A DNA stretch of 43,604 nucleotides from Floccifex porci (GCF_009696175.1 NZ_VUMM01000014.1:1-43604); one strand, 5' to 3'. Shown: positions 1 through 10,500, numbered from the stretch's first letter. The notes: generated from the sequence alone by a model not told the origin. Numbers and translations are program-made.

Positions 1-75
1 TAATTGCTTGTATGATATTCCTTGTTTTCGTTTCTTGTAAATTTCGATTTTTTGTTCTCTTGTAAGCTTTCCCAT
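1..75 (-). CDS. IS transposase OrfA, N-terminal fragment
   Basis: The first 25 codons of a transposase start at ATG 75 and run off the left edge. The peptide begins MGKLTREQKIEIYKKRKQ, a basic helix that opens the helix-turn-helix domain of IS3-type OrfA proteins, which bind the element ends. An aggagg lies 12 bases upstream. The same 25 codons appear on the plus strand at the right end of the window. Nothing can be said about whether the full gene is intact. Confidence 0.7.
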   Translation of the reverse strand, partial: MGKLTREQKIEIYKKRKQGISYKQL

Positions 76-121
76 AAAGAAAATGAACCTCCTTAATTGG
101 AAGTCCAATTTTTGGGGTTCA
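1..121 (-). mobile_element. IS3-like element, partial left copy (cut by window edge)
   Basis: This is the 5' end of an insertion sequence read on the minus strand. It begins with TGAACCCC, a TG-type terminus as in IS3-family elements, carries a Shine-Dalgarno-like aggagg, and opens a transposase reading frame that runs off the window. The stretch 1-126 is the exact reverse complement of 43478-43603, so the same element lies at both window ends pointing outward. The family call rests on the terminus style and the first 25 residues of the transposase only. Confidence 0.75.
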
Positions 122-142
122 TTTCACTGTTGTCTCCCTTTT

Positions 143-1549
143 TTATCCATCACTTCGACTGAAACGATTTAACATATTGTTGCTTCGAATATCTAAAATA
201 GTATGAAGTAAAGCGTAAGTATTTTCTTTTACAAATTTTTCAATTTTTAAATTCGCAATCTTTAATAAAGAAAGATCCTTTGTCTTGTTAAATTCTATAT
301 CTGTTTCATTTATAATATTATGACCGTAGGAAGGAATCTTATCCTGATATCTTTCGATATGAGGAATGGATTGTGAATAATCGGCATCGGCCATAGCTGC
401 AATTAAACGGGATGTCCAGTATAAAGAATCGGTTGAGACTTTTTCTTCACAAGTTCCATAATATTCAGGAATTTCATTCACATTGGCATAAAATGGAATG
501 AAGGCATTAAAGGCATTGGAAGCAAACGAGATCCATTCAATTGCCTGTATTTGTTCAGGGACATAAGGTCTTAATTGAACGCAGGAAAGAAAATTGTTAC
601 GATTGATTCCAATTGTTCGATAACAGTTTGGAAGCGTTGCGTTTTTTCCATATGGATCATAAGGGGTACCCTGATAATGATTGGATAAAATGCATTTAAC
701 ATCTTCTACTGTGACTTTTCTTTCTGGAACCATACACCAAGGCAAAGTATCCTGTTCCGGATGACCCTGGAAAGATGGATTTAAATATCGTAACATGATC
801 CAGGCACGTGGTGTGTTGTAGATATGGTCTGAATCACTGTGTGAACCAAAAGCAAGTCTTGGATCAAAGGGTCTATCTGGATTTAGATCCAAATGATTCT
901 TATTGACAAATTCTTTTAAATCAGAACAGCACATATAGTTTTCCTGTTTTCCATATGCATCTTCAAAATCAAAAGCATCGATTCCCAATTGATTTGGCAT
1001 GACAACATAACAATCATCTGGAACTCTACGAGCCATCCAGTGATGACCTCCAATGGTTTCAAACCACCATATTTCATTGACATCACTAAAGGCAATTCCA
1101 TTCATTTCATAAGTCCCATAAGTTTCATGAAGATATCCTAAACGAATAACTCCTTCTTTTGCACTGTGAATATAAGGCAATGTAATTGTCACAATGTCTT
1201 CTTCACCAATTCCATTTTCAACCAGTGGATCGGCTCCTAAAACTCTAGGATTGCTGGTAATGGTTTCGGTTGCGGTCATAGAAACATTTGCTTCATTGAC
1301 TCCTGCAGCTGCCCAGATTCCATTCTTGCCATGAGCACTGGGCATAGCTGTATAACGCATAGGATTTTCTGGTAATTCTATCTGAACTTTTGAAAGAATA
1401 GACTGATAGTGTACAGGCTGTTCTTCTGGATGAACAACAATCAGTTTTTTTTCATCAAAAGAACCTGCAACACTGTCTTCATTACGAGCAATCATTGTAG
1501 ATCCATCATAACTTGCATTTTTTCCAACAAGTAAAGTTGTGCATGACAT
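143..1549 (-). CDS. C69 family dipeptidase (PepD-like)
   Basis: The 468-residue protein resembles the PepD dipeptidases of lactobacilli, N-terminal-nucleophile hydrolases of peptidase family C69 that cleave a broad range of dipeptides. It starts MSCTTLLVGKNASYDGST; Cys3 is the expected nucleophile, exposed after removal of the first residues, and the following IARNEDS block is typical of the family. No signal peptide is seen, so it should act in the cytoplasm on peptides taken up for nutrition. Length is normal. The ATG at 1549 has aagg about nine bases upstream. It is divergent from the acyltransferase at 1636 and ends 17 bases from the IS copy, so the IS sits in its 3' flank without damaging it. 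Confidence 0.9.
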   Translation of the reverse strand: MSCTTLLVGKNASYDGSTMIARNEDSVAGSFDEKKLIVVHPEEQPVHYQSILSKVQIELPENPMRYTAMPSAHGKNGIWAAAGVNEANVSMTATETITSNPRVLGADPLVENGIGEEDIVTITLPYIHSAKEGVIRLGYLHETYGTYEMNGIAFSDVNEIWWFETIGGHHWMARRVPDDCYVVMPNQLGIDAFDFEDAYGKQENYMCCSDLKEFVNKNHLDLNPDRPFDPRLAFGSHSDSDHIYNTPRAWIMLRYLNPSFQGHPEQDTLPWCMVPERKVTVEDVKCILSNHYQGTPYDPYGKNATLPNCYRTIGINRNNFLSCVQLRPYVPEQIQAIEWISFASNAFNAFIPFYANVNEIPEYYGTCEEKVSTDSLYWTSRLIAAMADADYSQSIPHIERYQDKIPSYGHNIINETDIEFNKTKDLSLLKIANLKIEKFVKENTYALLHTILDIRSNNMLNRFSRSDG

Positions 1550-1635
1550 AATTTCACCTTCTTTTCAAATATAAATTATATATCAACTTTTCATTTAAAA
1601 AAAATAATTTGTGCTAAAATACAAAGGGAGTGTTT

Positions 1636-2622
1636 ATGAAACAAAGAGATTCTTTTTTTGACAATTATAAAGCTTTTTTAATTTTATGTGTGGTTTTAGC
1701 TCATTTCTTAAATCATTTTAAACCAGATTTTGAGATTGCCAATATCATTCGAATCTTTGTTTATTTTTTTCATGTACCTGCTTTTGTCTTCATATCTGGA
1801 TATTTTGCACATAAAAAAGATATAAAGTCTTTAATTCGACAATTGGCTTTTCCTTATTTATTATTTCAGCTGGTTTATTATGGTATGTACCAGCTTATTG
1901 ATCATAATGTTTCCTTTTCCATATATGATCCATATTTTACTTTATGGTATATCATCGCCTTATTTTTCTGGAGATTGATTTTAAATGTTGCAGAAGATAA
2001 TAAATATCTGCTTCCTGTATCCATTATCAGTGCCTTACTGATTGGATTTTTACCCGATGAACTGGATTATTTTAGTATTTACAGAGTCTTTTCCTTCTTT
2101 CCTTTTTTTGTATTAGGACACCAATTTAAAAAAGATCGGTTTATGGAATTAAAGTCAAAGCCATTTATAAAATACATATCTTTTATGGCTTTATTTATTT
2201 TATTTCTATTTGTCTGCAGACATTATGAAGCCATTGATCTGGAAGTTTTAAACTATCAGGATTCGTATGAAAATTTAGGAGTGGATTCTTCAGGAATTGT
2301 TATACATTTTATTCTTTCCTGTATATCTTTTTTCTGTATCTTCTGTATTGGATTTTTAATTCCGTTAAAAACAACTCCTTTTACAATGATTGGAAGAAAT
2401 ACAATGAGTGTCTATCTGCTTCATGGAATTATATATAAATATATTTCACTGGGAATGAATGTACTGGATTATGTAGATGGAAGAATGGATCTTTTGATTT
2501 ATATCATTTTGATTATTGGTTTAGTGTATGGATTAAGTGTAATTCCTTTAAATCGTTATTTAAATGAACTGTATGATAGGATTACTGGAATTCCAAAAAG
2601 AATATATAAATGGATATGTTAA
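1636..2622 (+). CDS. Acyltransferase family 3 membrane protein
   Basis: The 328-residue protein is an integral membrane acyltransferase of the AT3/fucose 4-O-acetylase-like group, which usually O-acetylates cell-surface sugars. About ten hydrophobic segments span the sequence. The first carries the family block DNYKAFLILCVVLAHF with its conserved His, the next has FFHVPAFVFISGYF, and a late segment has YLLHGIIYKY. I start at ATG 1636 because gggag lies five bases before it; a GTG two codons earlier overlaps that ribosome site. A TGcTAAAAT extended -10 lies just upstream (about 1611-1619). The actual substrate cannot be read from the sequence, and no polysaccharide genes are adjacent. Confidence 0.85.
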   Translation: MKQRDSFFDNYKAFLILCVVLAHFLNHFKPDFEIANIIRIFVYFFHVPAFVFISGYFAHKKDIKSLIRQLAFPYLLFQLVYYGMYQLIDHNVSFSIYDPYFTLWYIIALFFWRLILNVAEDNKYLLPVSIISALLIGFLPDELDYFSIYRVFSFFPFFVLGHQFKKDRFMELKSKPFIKYISFMALFILFLFVCRHYEAIDLEVLNYQDSYENLGVDSSGIVIHFILSCISFFCIFCIGFLIPLKTTPFTMIGRNTMSVYLLHGIIYKYISLGMNVLDYVDGRMDLLIYIILIIGLVYGLSVIPLNRYLNELYDRITGIPKRIYKWIC

Positions 2623-2682
2623 TTTGCGATGCTGGAGGAAATTCTCTATTTTACATACAATTTGTAAAAGGAGGAAAGGTTT

Positions 2683-3534
2683 ATGTTGAAATATAGTATA
2701 AATAAAGAATTACTAGAGATCACAAAACAAAAAGCACCATCAAATATAAAGCTTTATCCTCTTATAAGTTTTGCGATGAAATATATGTTCAAATGTAAAT
2801 CAGATGATGATGTTGATGTTTTACAATATGAAATTGAAGGATATATGGGCGCAAAAATAAAGACATATGTTATTGAACCAAAAGGTTGTAAGGAGATACT
2901 TCCATGCATAGTTTATTTTCATGGGGGTGGATTTATATTAAGGGCTAGTGCAGCACATTATAAAATCGCAAAATGGTATGCTCAAAAAGTGAAATGTAAA
3001 ATTGTTTATGTAGATTATCGGTTAGCACCTAAACATCCATTTCCAATTCCAGTAGAAGATTGTTATAGTGCATATCAATGGACAATTCTCAATGCAGACA
3101 AGTTAGGAATTGATAAAAATAAGATTGGAATAGGTGGTGACAGTGCGGGTGGAAATTTAGCGGCTTCTGTTACAACTATGTTAAAGGATAGAAAAGAACA
3201 GCTTCCTGTTGGAGCAATGTTGATTTATCCAGTGATGGATAGAAGAATGAAAACAGAATCTATGAAGCGATATACAGATACGCCTGTATGGAATGCAAAG
3301 TTATCTAAAATGATGTGGAAGGCGTATTTAAGGGATATCAATGTTGATGTGAAGTATGCTTCACCTATGGAGGCGGAAAGCTTAAGCTTTTTTCCAAGAA
3401 CGTATATAGAAGTGGCAGAATATGATTGTTTACATGATGAGGGCATGGATTTTTCTGATAGACTACAACAAGAAGGTGTAAAAGTCGAATTGCATGAGGA
3501 AAAAGGAACTTGTCATGGATTTGAAATGCATTAA
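2683..3534 (+). CDS. HSL-type alpha/beta hydrolase (esterase), C-terminus frameshifted
   Basis: This is a carboxylesterase of the hormone-sensitive-lipase group, hydrolysing short acyl esters in the cytoplasm. The oxyanion-hole motif HGGGF starts at residue 81, the nucleophile Ser154 lies in GDSAGG, the acid is probably Asp247 (EYDCLHDEG) and the catalytic His278 is in CHGFE. The frame stops five residues after that His. Directly after the stop another frame continues as STILKNAMERRVNWLKEIL and ends at 3605, which is how such esterases normally finish. A one-base loss near 3533 thus removed about 24 residues. Start ATG 2683 has a strong aaaggagg. The catalytic residues remain, so activity may be reduced rather than lost. 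Confidence 0.85.
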   Translation: MLKYSINKELLEITKQKAPSNIKLYPLISFAMKYMFKCKSDDDVDVLQYEIEGYMGAKIKTYVIEPKGCKEILPCIVYFHGGGFILRASAAHYKIAKWYAQKVKCKIVYVDYRLAPKHPFPIPVEDCYSAYQWTILNADKLGIDKNKIGIGGDSAGGNLAASVTTMLKDRKEQLPVGAMLIYPVMDRRMKTESMKRYTDTPVWNAKLSKMMWKAYLRDINVDVKYASPMEAESLSFFPRTYIEVAEYDCLHDEGMDFSDRLQQEGVKVELHEEKGTCHGFEMH

Positions 3535-3628
3535 AAAGTACAATATTAAAGAATGCAATGGAAAGAAGAGTGAATTGGTTAAAAGAAATCCTGTATAAGT
3601 ACTAATCTTATACAAAAATTAACTATAA

Positions 3629-4668
3629 ATGGAAAATTGCAATCACATTTTTAATAATGAACAGTTTAGTTATACAGCTATTCCGGCTAAAGATTTTTGG
3701 GTTATTGATGATGATACATTTGGTTTTGAAAATGGAAAAGGGGGTTAACTTTACAACACCTACGGCCAAAGGGCCAGATACAGAAGGAATTACAGTGGAT
3801 GGAAATGGCTTTGTTTATTTAGCAAGTGAATGTGACAATTCGGATAAGGGAGTTAACTACAATGTGATCTTAAAAGCTGATCCAAATGCACAAGGGACTT
3901 CTCAGAATGCGATGCAGCAATGGGATTTAACAAGTTCACTTCCATCTGTTTCAGCCAATATGGGAATTGAAGCAGTAGAATGGGTTTCCAATTCAAAAGT
4001 TGCAGGGAAATTATTTGATCAGAATACAAATAAAGTCTTTGATCCATCAAATTATCCAAATGAAGTTGCGGATATCGATTCAAAATTAGATGGGCCATTG
4101 CATTGGATTACGATATATATGAAAATAAATTATGGGTAACAGCGGATTATTGTTATTCATGTAAGTCCAACTGCTAGTGTAGATATTACATTCAATAATG
4201 AAGGATTTGCCATTGCAGGTGTAGAGTATACAATCAATGGACAAAAACCTGTTTACCACTTTAGAGATGGTGTTACATCTGGAGCTTTAACAATAGGTTC
4301 TTTAAGTAGTTCATATAACCAAGAGCAAACACATGAGCATGTGTATGGAGATTTGCAATATGATCAGACAAATCATTAGAAAGAATGTGAATGTTCCGAT
4401 AAAACGGAAATGGGTACTCATACTTATGAATGGGTAATTGATAAAGAAGCAACAACGACTTCTACAGGACTGAAACATTTAGAATGTAAAGTATGTAAAA
4501 AAGCACTTCCTTCGGAAGTCATTAGTAAGGTAAGTGAAAATACTACAACAAAAACAAAGAAAAAAATCCACAAATGCAGGAAATCTCACTCATTTAACAA
4601 TGTGGCTTTCAATGTTTGTTGTATCTGGAATGGGCATTGTAGCGATCCTTTTTAAAAAAATACGATAA
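3629..4668 (+). pseudogene. Surface-anchored esterase-like/phytase-like protein, decayed
   Basis: Pieces of one protein are spread over all forward frames. First comes SYTAIPAKDFWVIDDDTFGF (3629-3745). After a frameshift at a G run near 3743 come EGITVDGNGFVYLASE and GIEAVEWVSNSKVAGKLFD (to about 4110), the pattern of the esterase-like domain of phytase. Another shift leads into a C-terminal part with a TAG stop at 4377. A last shift near 4570 leads to a hydrophobic tail, MWLSMFVVSGMGIVAILF followed by KKIR, the shape of a wall- or membrane-anchored surface protein. The N-terminal part and signal peptide are missing. With at least three frameshifts and one nonsense codon it cannot make a product. 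Confidence 0.8.
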
Positions 4669-4711
4669 TTAACTCTTTCACAGGTCAAATAAATTTTACT
4701 TTTTCACTCAT

Positions 4712-4754
4712 AAAAAAGCTTTGTATTATGGTTATCATAGTACAAAGTTTTTTT
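4712..4754 (+). terminator. Rho-independent terminator after the surface-protein pseudogene
   Basis: The arms ctttgta (4719-4725) and tacaaag (4741-4747) pair, with an inner tatg/cata extension, and are followed by seven T. It separates the decayed gene from the operon starting at 5056. Confidence 0.8.
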
Positions 4755-4832
4755 ATTAGGGGAATTATTCATCATTATATAAAACTCTATCAGATAATAT
4801 AGAATTAAAACCTCTAAATCCACTTTGAAAAT

Positions 4833-4853
4833 GATATATTTATAAAATATATC
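4833..4853. promoter_or_regulatory. Perfect 9-bp inverted repeat upstream of the NTPase/toxin operon
   Basis: The arms gatatattt and aaatatatc are exact reverse complements around a 3-base centre. It lies about 48 bases before the -35 box of the operon promoter. Spacing and symmetry fit a dimeric regulator site, but in DNA this A+T-rich a chance palindrome is possible. No regulator gene is adjacent. Confidence 0.4.
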
Positions 4854-4900
4854 GGATATAACACAAAAAATAAAAGAATTATCAGGTTATATAAGCCCTA

Positions 4901-4929
4901 TTGACTATATAAAATCACTTGGTTATCAT
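4901..4929 (+). promoter_or_regulatory. Vegetative promoter of the NTPase/toxin operon
   Basis: TTGACT at 4901-4906 and TATCAT at 4924-4929 are 17 bases apart, close to the housekeeping sigma consensus. A small inverted repeat, cttata-aag-tataag (4931-4945), lies at the predicted start of transcription and could be an operator. The leader to ATG 5056 would be about 120 bases. The rest of 4755-5055 holds no gene. Confidence 0.6.
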
Positions 4930-5055
4930 ACTTATAAAGTATAAGAAAGCATCCGTATCCCTTTTATAAAATTTATAGTTGTGCAGCATTATGAAATTAT
5001 AATTAAGGGATTTTTTATAAATAAAGCATAAAAGTATTCAGGAGGTTTAATCTAT

Positions 5056-7584
5056 ATGAAGCAAGTCAAAATCATTAGTGATCCCTATAAAAAAGAAACG
5101 TCATTTCAAATATTTGATGAAAATCAAAAAAATTGGATAAATATTGATAAACTGTCAAATCCAAACAGTAAATTAATAAGTGACGATTTTAAAAGCAGTT
5201 TTTTTCCATTTAAAATTCAAGAGATAGTTGAAACGATTATTAAAGAGTATGGTATTGGTGATAATCAATTAGATATTTATTTTAAAGGTACACCAGACCA
5301 TTTTGATGATTTGCAACAGATTATAGAAACGATTGATGTATCTTGTAAACTTACGTTATTTCGTGATGATAGCTATTTAATTAATGCACAAGATGTATTA
5401 CCAGAAATTATAAATATCTTTAAAAAACTTAAACCAATTATTGAATTAGGTGAAGATAATAAAGAAAAGCTGAAAAAATACATTGAACGTTTTTCCGATT
5501 CTTCTGCTGACAGAATTCCATTATGTGTAATTGGAAATTACAGTTCTGGGAAATCAACTTTTATCAATGCATTAATAGGGAAAGAAATTCTACCTAGTGG
5601 TGATGATCCTGTTACTGCAAAAGTATTTAAAATTAATCAATTAGAAAATGATAACAGTACGTACATTAAATTTGAATATGATGGGAATGACGTTCAAATT
5701 TTAATAAATGATAAGAATTTTGAAGTTTTAGGTCAAACATCATCTTTTGAGCAAGAGTTAAAAGAAATCCTTAAGGAAAATATTGAAGATGGTAATGTAA
5801 AGACCATTAATGCATGTATTGCTTATATCAATAAGACTGACTACACAAGAATATCTTCAATCATAGAAATTGGGACATCTTTTAAAGGTGGTATTTGGAA
5901 TGAATGTTCAAGTAGGTTTATTATCATAGATACTCCCGGATCAAATTCAGCTACTAATTTAGACCATAGTGAGGTTCTAGATAAAGCTTTAAAAGGATTA
6001 ACAAATGGATTGCCACTTTATGTTTCTGAAGCCAATAAATTAGATAGTACAGATAACTTTGATCTGTATAAAAAAGTTAAGGACATGCCAGAAATTGATT
6101 CACGGTTTACTATGATTATTGTGAATAAAGCAGATGATAGTGATTTACCTGAAGAGGGTTATTATACTGAAGAAAATGAAATTGCATTGCTTAATCAGGC
6201 AATTCCAAAAAGTATGTATTCAATTGGAATTTATTTTGTTTCTTCTATTATGGGATTAGGTGCTAAGTGCAATGGAGATTTTGCTAACAAACACTCTAGA
6301 AAAATTCATAGAAAGAATTTAGATATGTTTAGTGATATTGAAGATGAAGATTACACATGTCTGTATAACTTTAATATTATGCCACGACAAATAAAAACGA
6401 ATTCGATTGAAAAATGTAAATCAATTATGAATGATTTAGTATATGTAAACAGTGGTTTATATGCAATTGAACACGGTATTCAAAACTTTGCAAATAAATA
6501 CTCTGCTTATAACAAATGTAAACAATCTTTGATGTATCTGGAAAAAATTATTAAATTAATAGATTCAGAAATTAAAAAGTTAGTATCAGAAAGTGAAAAG
6601 AAAAAGAAAGAATTGATCGAATCACTTAATGAAGAAAAGGCAAATTTATTAGATACAATTGAAAAAACCAGTAGAGATCGTAAAAGCGAATTCGTAGAAG
6701 AAGGAAGAGTCTTCTTAAGACAGTATACCCAAGAAAATAAACCTTCAATATCTCATAATGAACTGGTTTCTTATGAAGAGGAATTTATCAAAAAACAAAG
6801 AAGAAATATTCAATATTCTTTTTATCAAGAACAAGTTAAAGATTCTAAGCGTTCATTTGTAAACAACTTAAAGAGTGGATTTGGTGATACAATTCAGAAC
6901 TTATCATTTGATATCATCAGCAATGCTGTATCTACAGCAATTAGTGATGGAAAAAATATTATTGAAAGCTATTATGATCGTAATAAAGCAGAAAAGGATG
7001 CTGATAAATTAGCAGCTAAGGATATTATTGATAAAATTGATAAGGACTTAACTATTAATTCAGATGAATTTTTCAGTAAAACTAATGAAGCTTCTATTCA
7101 ATATTGGGATGATAAATCTTCAGAGGTTAGAAAAGAGTTGTCGAAAATTGTTTTAGGATCAACTGCTTTATCAGAAAGTAAAAAGAATGAGTTAACAGAA
7201 TTAATCATGAATTACGATGCCATTGAGTACAATGTAATACACGATAATATATTGAAAGTTGAAGATTATAAATTTCGATTCTTCTCAGAGAAACTTATTA
7301 AAATAAAATTATCAATTGATGTGAATAAATTGTATGATTCGTTTGCTAAATATACAAACAATACAATTTATGAAAGCCATAGCTTAAGTTTTAAAAGATG
7401 GATGGATCAATTATCTCATATCATTACTGAAAATATTGTAGATTACAATCCATTATTATCTGAGCTTCAAAAGGCAATCAATGCTGAAATTGATAAAATA
7501 CATGAATTGCAATACAGACAAGAAGTGGTTGAAAGTAATATTGCCTATATTCGTAAAAAAATTGATTGGCAAACAAATGAATAA
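5056..7584 (+). CDS. Dynamin-like GTPase
   Basis: The 842-residue protein is a bacterial dynamin-superfamily GTPase. The P-loop GNYSSGKST starts near residue 159, followed by a switch threonine in DDPVTAKVF, the G3 motif IIDTPGSNS near 290 and the G4 motif VNKADD near 356. About 150 residues with no recognised domain precede the GTPase. The rest is helical, with a Lys/Glu-rich coiled coil at about 495-560, as expected for a stalk that self-assembles. No clear transmembrane segment is present. It opens a four-gene operon: aggagg lies ten bases before ATG 5056, and the next gene starts 12 bases after its stop. Relatives remodel membranes or act in phage defence; its role here is inferred from its partners. 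Confidence 0.85.
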   Translation: MKQVKIISDPYKKETSFQIFDENQKNWINIDKLSNPNSKLISDDFKSSFFPFKIQEIVETIIKEYGIGDNQLDIYFKGTPDHFDDLQQIIETIDVSCKLTLFRDDSYLINAQDVLPEIINIFKKLKPIIELGEDNKEKLKKYIERFSDSSADRIPLCVIGNYSSGKSTFINALIGKEILPSGDDPVTAKVFKINQLENDNSTYIKFEYDGNDVQILINDKNFEVLGQTSSFEQELKEILKENIEDGNVKTINACIAYINKTDYTRISSIIEIGTSFKGGIWNECSSRFIIIDTPGSNSATNLDHSEVLDKALKGLTNGLPLYVSEANKLDSTDNFDLYKKVKDMPEIDSRFTMIIVNKADDSDLPEEGYYTEENEIALLNQAIPKSMYSIGIYFVSSIMGLGAKCNGDFANKHSRKIHRKNLDMFSDIEDEDYTCLYNFNIMPRQIKTNSIEKCKSIMNDLVYVNSGLYAIEHGIQNFANKYSAYNKCKQSLMYLEKIIKLIDSEIKKLVSESEKKKKELIESLNEEKANLLDTIEKTSRDRKSEFVEEGRVFLRQYTQENKPSISHNELVSYEEEFIKKQRRNIQYSFYQEQVKDSKRSFVNNLKSGFGDTIQNLSFDIISNAVSTAISDGKNIIESYYDRNKAEKDADKLAAKDIIDKIDKDLTINSDEFFSKTNEASIQYWDDKSSEVRKELSKIVLGSTALSESKKNELTELIMNYDAIEYNVIHDNILKVEDYKFRFFSEKLIKIKLSIDVNKLYDSFAKYTNNTIYESHSLSFKRWMDQLSHIITENIVDYNPLLSELQKAINAEIDKIHELQYRQEVVESNIAYIRKKIDWQTNE

Positions 7585-7596
7585 TGGAGGAACCAA

Positions 7597-10500
7597 ATGG
7601 GGATTAAGAATGTAGTAAAGAAAATTGCTGATAAATCCGCTGGTACAGTATCTAAGTTAGCATCATTAAGTTCTGAAGAATTGGAAAAGATAGAAAATCA
7701 ACGTTTATCATACTTATTTGATATGCCTTCAGTTGATGATGATGAATCCTTGGAACTGACGGGAAGATTAATGGCGGCTGCATCAGTAGAAATATATAAC
7801 GCATATTTACCTCAAATCAAAAATCTGTATTCACCTATAAAAAACAATGTTGAATATGGAAAAGATTTTATTCCAGGTCACAATATTCGCTATATCAATA
7901 TTACAAAATGGGTAACAAATAAGGAAGAAAACAGTCTTGAAAAACTTATTAATGTTTATGAAGTATTATCAAATGAAGAATGTAATATTGCATTAGTTTT
8001 CAATAGAACCGTAACTAAAACAAATGTATATTTAGCAGTAACTAATACTCTAAATGAAAACAACAATACGAACATTGACATCTATAAGAGGAGAATCGTA
8101 GATGCTATTAAAGGAAACTTTCCTGGTTCAGAATACATAGATGATGGAATTGGTACTCTTCCTTGTTTTAACGATGAGTTAAAATATTCTATTGCATATG
8201 CATCGAATATTCCAGCTGAAAAATCGGAAAAATTTATAAGTCAAACAATAGAAAAATTATTAGATGGAATTGTACCAATAAGAAAGAATCAAGAATACAC
8301 AATTGTTTTATTGGCTACACCTATTCAAGATGTAGAAGAAAGAAAATTAAAACTTGCTGAATTCTATACAGCTTTATCACCATATGCTTCATGGCAAACG
8401 GATTTCCATTTCAATGATATGCAAGCATTTGGAGCATCTGCAACAATTGGAGTAAATGTTGGAGCAAGTGCTGGAGTGCAAAAAGGAACAAATCATTCCA
8501 ATACAGACACAGATGGAAGTACAACAAATGAATCAAAAACAGATACAGATACAACATCTGAGGCAGTAACTAAAGGTTCTAGCGATACTGCTGGCGGAAG
8601 TATTTTTGGTTCAGGAACAGCTTCAGCAGGGGTCTTAGGAACTGGAGCTTCTGCTACTGCTGGCACAAGTGTAGATTATCGTCACACATGGAGCAGAAGC
8701 AAAACTTCCACAACAGGAAAAAGTGTTGCAAAGACCGTTGGTAAAGCTATAACCAAAAGTTCAGCAAAAACAATTGGATCTACTGCTAGTGGAAGCCTAG
8801 GAGCTAACTTTGGAGCTAACTTTGCTAGATCATCAAGTGTAACTGCGACAGTAGGAAAAAACGAAGGTATCACTCAATCGCATACAAACTATACTATCAA
8901 ACATACTCTTGAAGTATTAGAAGAACAGATGAAGAGATACGAACAAAGTGTTGCTTTAGGAATGTGGGATTTTGCCGCCTATATTCTAAGTGAAGATATG
9001 GATATTGCTAATAATGTAGCTCATTCATATGTAGCTTTAACACAAGGCGAAAAATCATATATGTCACAAGCGTCTATTAACTTATGGCGAGGGGATACAG
9101 ATAGTGAGGAAAGTTTAAATGCAAAAGAAATTTATCAATATATTTCTAATTTAAGACATCCTATTTTTGGCTTAGATCCAGGAATCATTAATTTAGACAG
9201 TACTTTCCTAGTATATCCTTCTGTTGTGACAGCAACTACATGTTTATCAGGTAAAGAATTAGCTTATTCATTAAATTTTCCTAAATCATCAATTTCTGGA
9301 TTACCGGTAATTGAATGTACGGAGTTTGGTAGAGATATTTCAAGATATAGTCAATTTGAATCTGAAAAAAACATTAAATTGGGAAATATTTTTCACATGA
9401 ATCATATGGAAAGTACAACTGTATCTTTAGATGTTAACTCTATGGCTTCTCATACTTTTATTACAGGTAGTACAGGTACTGGTAAAAGTACAACAGTATA
9501 TAGACTGTTAAATGAATTAAGGAAAAAAGATGTTAATTTTTTAGTTATCGAACCGGCAAAAGGAGAGTATAAAAACATCTTTGGTAATAGAAAAGATGTA
9601 AATGTATTTGGAACTAACCCAAAGAAAAATGAATTATTAAAACTAAACCCATTTAGTTTTAATGAAGATATTCATGTGTTAGAACACATTGATCGTCTTA
9701 CAGAACTATTTAATGTATGTTGGCCAATGTATGCAGCAATGCCAGCTGTATTAAAGAAAGCAATTGAATATGCATATAAAGATTGTGGATGGGATTTAGA
9801 TAATTCTATAAATGAATATTCAGAAAGCTATTATCCTACTTTTACAGATGTAGCTCGTAACATTAAATCTATTATTGATTCTAGTGAATACGATGCTGAA
9901 AATAAAGGTGCTTATAAAGGATCTTTACTGACAAGATTAGAATCTTTAACAAATGGTATTAATGGAATGATTTTTACTAAAGATGAATTATCTGATGAAA
10001 TCTTATTTGATGAAAATACTATTGTGGATTTAAGTAGAGTTGGATCGAATGAAACTAAATCATTATTGATGGGAATTTTAGTTTTAAAATTGCAAGAATA
10101 TAGAATGTCTACATCGGATATGAATGCAAACTTAAGGCATATTACTGTATTAGAAGAAGCACATAATTTATTAAAAAGAACTTCTTTTGAACAATTTTCA
10201 GAGTCATCTAATTTATTAGGTAAGAGTGTTGAAATGATTAGTAATGCAATTGCGGAAATGAGAACCTTTGGGGAAGGATTTATCATTGCAGATCAAGCAC
10301 CTGCCTTATTAGATATGGCAGCAATTAGAAACACAAATACAAAGATTATTATGAGATTACCTGATCAAGGGGATCGTGAATTAGTAGGAAAAGCGGCCAA
10401 TTTAAATGATAATCAAATAAAAGAACTTGCTAGACTTCCTAAAGGGGTTGCAGCTATTTATCAAAATGAATGGATCGAACCTATTTTATGTCAGATAAAA

